Shown here piece by piece: positions 16,532 through 19,698 of a stretch of 19,698 nt of DNA; the stretch's first letter is position 1; the number at the start of each line of letters is the position of its first letter. Position numbers and translations under genes: made by a program. Below the pieces are notes generated by a model. It was not told the origin of the DNA. It made no database searches and saw nothing but the letters and a program-made list of their open reading frames with translations. This DNA comes from Dissophora ornata. Taxonomy: Eukaryota; Mortierellomycota; Mortierellomycetes; Mortierellales; Mortierellaceae. The stretch lies in the NCBI GenBank assembly GCA_025201705.1, contig MU617164.1:1-19698 (forward strand), given 5' to 3'.

Positions 16532-18571
16532 TTCTGTCAACTCGGACAGCATTGGAATTCCAAGCTCCTGCATACCAACTCTGCGAACTTGTCCGCAAGC
16601 TCCTTGTTCTCTTGAGTGAGATAGGGACCTAAATCACAGGCTAGCGTTGGTCAATAGGCTTTAAATTGGTATTCTCACCCCGCCCCCCGCCCCCACCTCC
16701 CCCTTTTCCAACTGCTGTCATGGTGTATGGAGGATATGCTAATTTCGTGAACGCCTTCCGCCCCTTTCCTCATTCTATTCAGTCTTCCAGAACTCCTCAA
16801 ACCCATAGCATATCTTTCTGGCCAAGAGTTGCTCGTGTCTTGCAGTGGTCTGCTCGCGATCGACATATTTTCGCTCAAGAAAGATCTAAGAGACTATGTC
16901 TCTCGTTCGCTTTATTGTGTCGCAGGCGTACATTAATCAAAATCAGACCCTAGACGCGTGTTTAGTTTCATGGAGATTGGGGAATTTGCGCATAGAATGG
17001 TTCCCAGCGAGTCACCATCTTACTTATCTACTTCTTAGTCCCAACATGTCAAATTGACTTACCATAACCTCCTATGCTATTCACATCAGAATCCATTTAA
17101 GAAAGACGATGGGTTAGGGGGCGGATAAAAAACATTGGTATTACGATCAAGGCGAACACCCCCGAGAGGCACTGCTTCAAGGGCAACAATTCTTGCACTT
17201 ACGGAATTAGTTTAAATTTTGTGGCCAACATGAAATGAATGTCTTTGTGTCTTAGTGGATTCGAATATTGAACCGGATGGAGAAGGGGGTCGCTGCGCTT
17301 CGTCCCTGCACTCTATCCTCGATTATTTGCCCAGACCAAACCAGCGGGATGACTGGTCATTGTCCTCTACCCAATGGGCCATTACAGCAGCAGTTTGCTG
17401 TTCAGTTGACATGCACAAACACAACATGCACGCAGGCGCAAACAAAAAACCATTCATTCACCACACATGCATCGTTAATCTATAGGGGCAACAAGCACTC
17501 AAAGAATATTAACGTTTTTCAATTCGGTGGTCTTTGAACAGGAAAGTAAAGATAATTGATTACGATAACCATCGTATTGTATTGTTGTGTCATTCCTTTT
17601 TTTTATGCCTGGGCGTCTGCGTGTGTGAGCCTAAGAAATCGAGTATTGTATATTGAGCATTGGCTTTTTACAACATCTGATTGTCCAACAGTCTAAAAAA
17701 AAATGCACGGCGCATTGTCTTTTATTCGTACGCAGACGGAAGCTTTTCTGCGACTGCCTCGCTGAGTATCCAGTTTCTACAAAGACTCCTGACAATTGCA
17801 TTGGTGGTCATTGTTCGTGGGCACCCCACAATCCCTCTCCCGTCTGTCTGAAATAATCTCGAAGCGAATGTCACTGGCAAGAACAGTGTGCCACGAAAGC
17901 GGTTGACGATGAAGAGTGGATGCAAAATACAAGTACAAAGTAGGACACAAAAAAAACAAAGCCTGTACTTGTACTCTATTCAGTCGGAATATGTCCCACT
18001 GTTATTTGTTATTTTGCACTCAATCGGTTTCTCATTCTATACACACAGAGAGTAAGAACTGTGCATAAAAGAAAGCGTTGGTCCCCCTTCCTCTTCTCCT
18101 TTCTCCTTTTCGTCACATATTGCTCCATCCTCGGCCATTTTCGCTGGACCTCAACCCTACCTCACCTGGCGCTTTTCTCGCAATCGCTCTTTCGTTTCGC
18201 GTTCCTGCCACGCCTGTTACCGACATTTGTCGGATCCACGTTGTCACCGTACTCTTTATCTATCCCTAATATTCTCTGTCCTCCAATTCGCGACTCAACG
18301 ACCACAGTCAGAGCGTACCTTCCTGGCCAGATTTCCTTTGCCCCGCCCAATACATTGTGTGCTCCTGTTCCCAGAAACTGTTCCCAACTGCTAGTCACTC
18401 TTAGTATTTGGTCGCCTCCGCCATTATTAAAGTTGTTCTTGTAACGCACACTTTCTGGTCCCGTTTGCATCCGTGACGTCCAAAGCACTGGTCTCTATAT
18501 CAAGCGGTAAGCTGACGGCGCAAAAGAGTAGTCGAGGTTTCCTGCAGGTAATTCTGGATCCGTTGGGATAT
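16532..18571. other. 2-kb stretch without a recognised gene
   Basis: Contains a C-rich tract at 16678-16703, scattered short frames and, from about 18080, a pyrimidine-rich stretch that makes Leu/Ser/Pro/Phe-rich shadow translations. No RNA gene, transposon or domain was recognised. Confidence 0.6.
16678..16703 (-). other. C-rich tract; potential G-quadruplex on the minus strand
   Basis: Runs of 4, 6, 5 and 5 cytosines are separated by G, G and ACCT. The minus strand therefore has four G-runs of at least four with loops of 1-4 nt, matching the standard quadruplex pattern. Confidence 0.7.
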
Positions 18572-18695
18572 TTTTCCTTGCCGTATACTTTTCCTTGCCA
18601 TATACTTTTCCTTGCCATGTACTTTTCCTTGCCATGTACTTTTCCTTGCCATATGCATTTCCTCGCCGTATTGTTTTCCTCGCCATATTCTTTCC
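18572..18695. repeat. 17-bp minisatellite, seven copies
   Basis: Seven consecutive 17-bp units of the form TTTTCCTTGCCATATAC start at 18572, 18589, 18606, 18623, 18640, 18657 and 18674, with a partial eighth. Copies differ at a few positions (CCG/CCA, ATAC/GTAC); the last two carry CTCGCC instead of CTTGCC. The period is not a multiple of three, so it is not coding in any one frame. Confidence 0.95.
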
Positions 18696-19462
18696 AGCAC
18701 TGCACCCAGTGACTTCCTTGCTTTGTTTGTGGTCAATGGGTTGCTGTCCCGTGCTCAGCAATTTTTTTTAATTTTTTTATTTCTCTTGGTTTAACAACGC
18801 CGATTTTTGCATCCAACGAGCAGAAGCCGACCTAGACTTTTCGCCGTGGCCAGGACTACTATTTATGCATCTAGGCGCCTTTTTTTCTTTCTCAATACCT
18901 CCAACACCCCCTGCACCTTCGGTTCGTACCCTTGTTGCGGTCATGAATGGCATGGCGAGGGCGCCCACCCGGCCTCGCTAACGGTACTGCCCCCTGGCTG
19001 TACCGCACATTGTCGTCCGTCCTTTATTTTTCTTCCCATCATTTATTTTGTGCGCACTTTCCTATTCAATATGTTTCCGGCTCTTTCCCTGCCAATCCTT
19101 TGCATGCATTGACAACTTGGTGTGCCCATGTGTGTGCTCTTTCCCATCATTCCTTCCTCTTCCTCTCTGTTCTCCTTTCTTTTCCTTTATTAATCAACAT
19201 CCGCTGACCGTTAACCGCATCTATCATCTATTTTTCACTCTTCCTTTCTCTTCTCTCTCTAAATATATATAAACTCCCTCTTTTTTTTCTCCGTTTGAAT
19301 CCATCACTGCCAAACCTCAGGAGTCCTTCTCAATCTCGACCACGAACCTGAACATCCCATTTTTCAAACCCCTGCGCCCCCTTCTGTAGCACAGCCGAGT
19401 TCAAGACCACTCGGAATCGCATCCGCCCTATCGAAGGCTACACTCATTAATCACAGGTCAAT
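18696..19462 (+). promoter_or_regulatory. Pyrimidine-rich upstream region and leader of the polyQ gene
   Basis: The stretch is strongly C/T-rich on the plus strand, especially 19137-19260, as in many fungal promoters. It contains the TATA box at 19262-19273. A CACAG just before the start codon (19452-19456) with ATTAAT upstream and a GTAGCA near 19386 could mark a short leader intron, but this is weak. Confidence 0.55.
19262..19273 (+). promoter_or_regulatory. TATA box of the right-edge gene
   Basis: The A/T block ATATATATAAAC sits within C/T-rich sequence and is followed by a CT-rich initiator-like stretch. It lies about 190 nt upstream of the ATG at 19463, giving a leader of roughly 150 nt. 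Confidence 0.6.
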
Positions 19463-19656
19463 ATGGCTCTCTACGATCCTCGGGAACAACTCTTGAACAC
19501 AATCCCAGCAGTAGCAGGATCAGCACACAACGCAGCGGCATTCATGGCTCCACCTCATTTTAATCGCTCGCTGTCGGCACCGTCGTACATGTGTCATAGT
19601 TACCTTGTATCCAATCATCTTGACAACAGCGCAGGTCAAGACTTTCTATACAGCCT

Positions 19657-19698
<42 letters not shown>
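19463..19698 (+). CDS. 5' end of a polyglutamine-tract protein, runs off right edge
   Basis: ATG at 19463 has A at -3 and G at +4. Seventy-eight codons are visible: a start of MALYDPREQLLNTIPAVAGS, then Ala/Ser/His-rich sequence with FNRSLSAPSYMCHSY, then SAGQDFLYSLQQ leading into an unbroken run of at least 14 glutamines up to the edge. No DNA-binding or catalytic domain is in view. Such N-terminal polyQ and low-complexity starts are common in fungal transcriptional regulators and RNA-binding proteins, but this is only a tendency. The RSLSAP stretch resembles a basophilic kinase or 14-3-3 site. The strong upstream TATA and pyrimidine-rich promoter support a real start. Confidence 0.8.
19658..19698 (+). 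repeat. (CAACAG)n hexanucleotide repeat coding polyQ
   Basis: About seven alternating CAA-CAG units run to the window edge. Codon alternation keeps the tract less prone to expansion than pure CAG. Confidence 0.95.

Noticed and set aside
18061..18444. 127-codon plus-strand frame
   Set aside because: Composition follows the C/T-rich sequence (Leu, Ser, Pro, Phe); no domain and another frame is equally open.
18919..18929. GGTTCGTACCC, a near B-box that might mark another tRNA or Pol III gene
   Set aside because: No A box, no cloverleaf and no T-arm stem around it; one mismatch to the B-box consensus.
18982..19005. CGGTAC...GTACCG inverted repeat as a possible operator or terminator
   Set aside because: Only 6 bp with a 12-nt loop; expected by chance in a window this size.
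8589..19462. Transposable element or prophage-like mobile DNA in the gene-poor stretch
   Set aside because: No transposase, integrase or reverse transcriptase motifs, no long terminal repeats or long terminal inverted repeats seen by eye. A genome-wide repeat search could still find degraded copies.
1..19698. CRISPR array or bacterial operon
   Set aside because: The window has spliced genes, a eukaryotic tRNA and TATA promoters; the only regular repeat (17 bp, no spacers) is a minisatellite.

Overview
The window looks like nuclear DNA of an early-diverging fungus, probably Mortierella-like. The evidence is a nine-exon PP2C gene with short GT-AG introns (several with GTACG donors and TAG acceptors), CTAAC-type branch sites, an alcohol acetyltransferase-family gene, simple-sequence repeats inside coding regions, and pyrimidine-rich TATA-containing promoters. 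The phylum-level guess is inference only.

Left end (1-400): the 5' end of a minus-strand gene for a highly charged helical protein runs off the left edge. It is carried by a 54-bp (18-codon) direct repeat. Just upstream, pointing the other way, is an intronless tRNA-Ile(AAU) gene with its own upstream TATA element. Middle left (583-5234): two minus-strand genes follow. The first is a single-exon alcohol O-acetyltransferase-like enzyme (511 aa). The second is a PP2C-type Ser/Thr phosphatase (379 aa, nine inferred exons), of which exon 2 is only 9 nt and encodes part of the metal-binding MED motif. A poly-A50/(CAA)10 tract lies between them.

From a shared intergenic promoter region of about 1 kb, the PP2C gene is transcribed leftwards and a three-exon gene for an acidic, low-complexity, unrecognised protein (about 710 aa, with a D12E8 tract) rightwards (6212-8588).

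From 8589 to 19462 there are almost 11 kb with no gene I recognise and no recognisable transposon. This stretch holds a few weak candidate small ORFs (one with a CxxC pair motif followed by a membrane segment, one with a signal-peptide-like start), a 16-bp CCAAT palindrome, a C-rich potential G-quadruplex tract and a 17-bp minisatellite. At the right edge a strong TATA box and pyrimidine-rich promoter precede the first 78 codons of a gene whose product enters a polyglutamine tract and leaves the window. Apart from the divergent pair, I see nothing that ties these genes into one pathway; they look like ordinary independent fungal loci. The best lead is the PP2C microexon.
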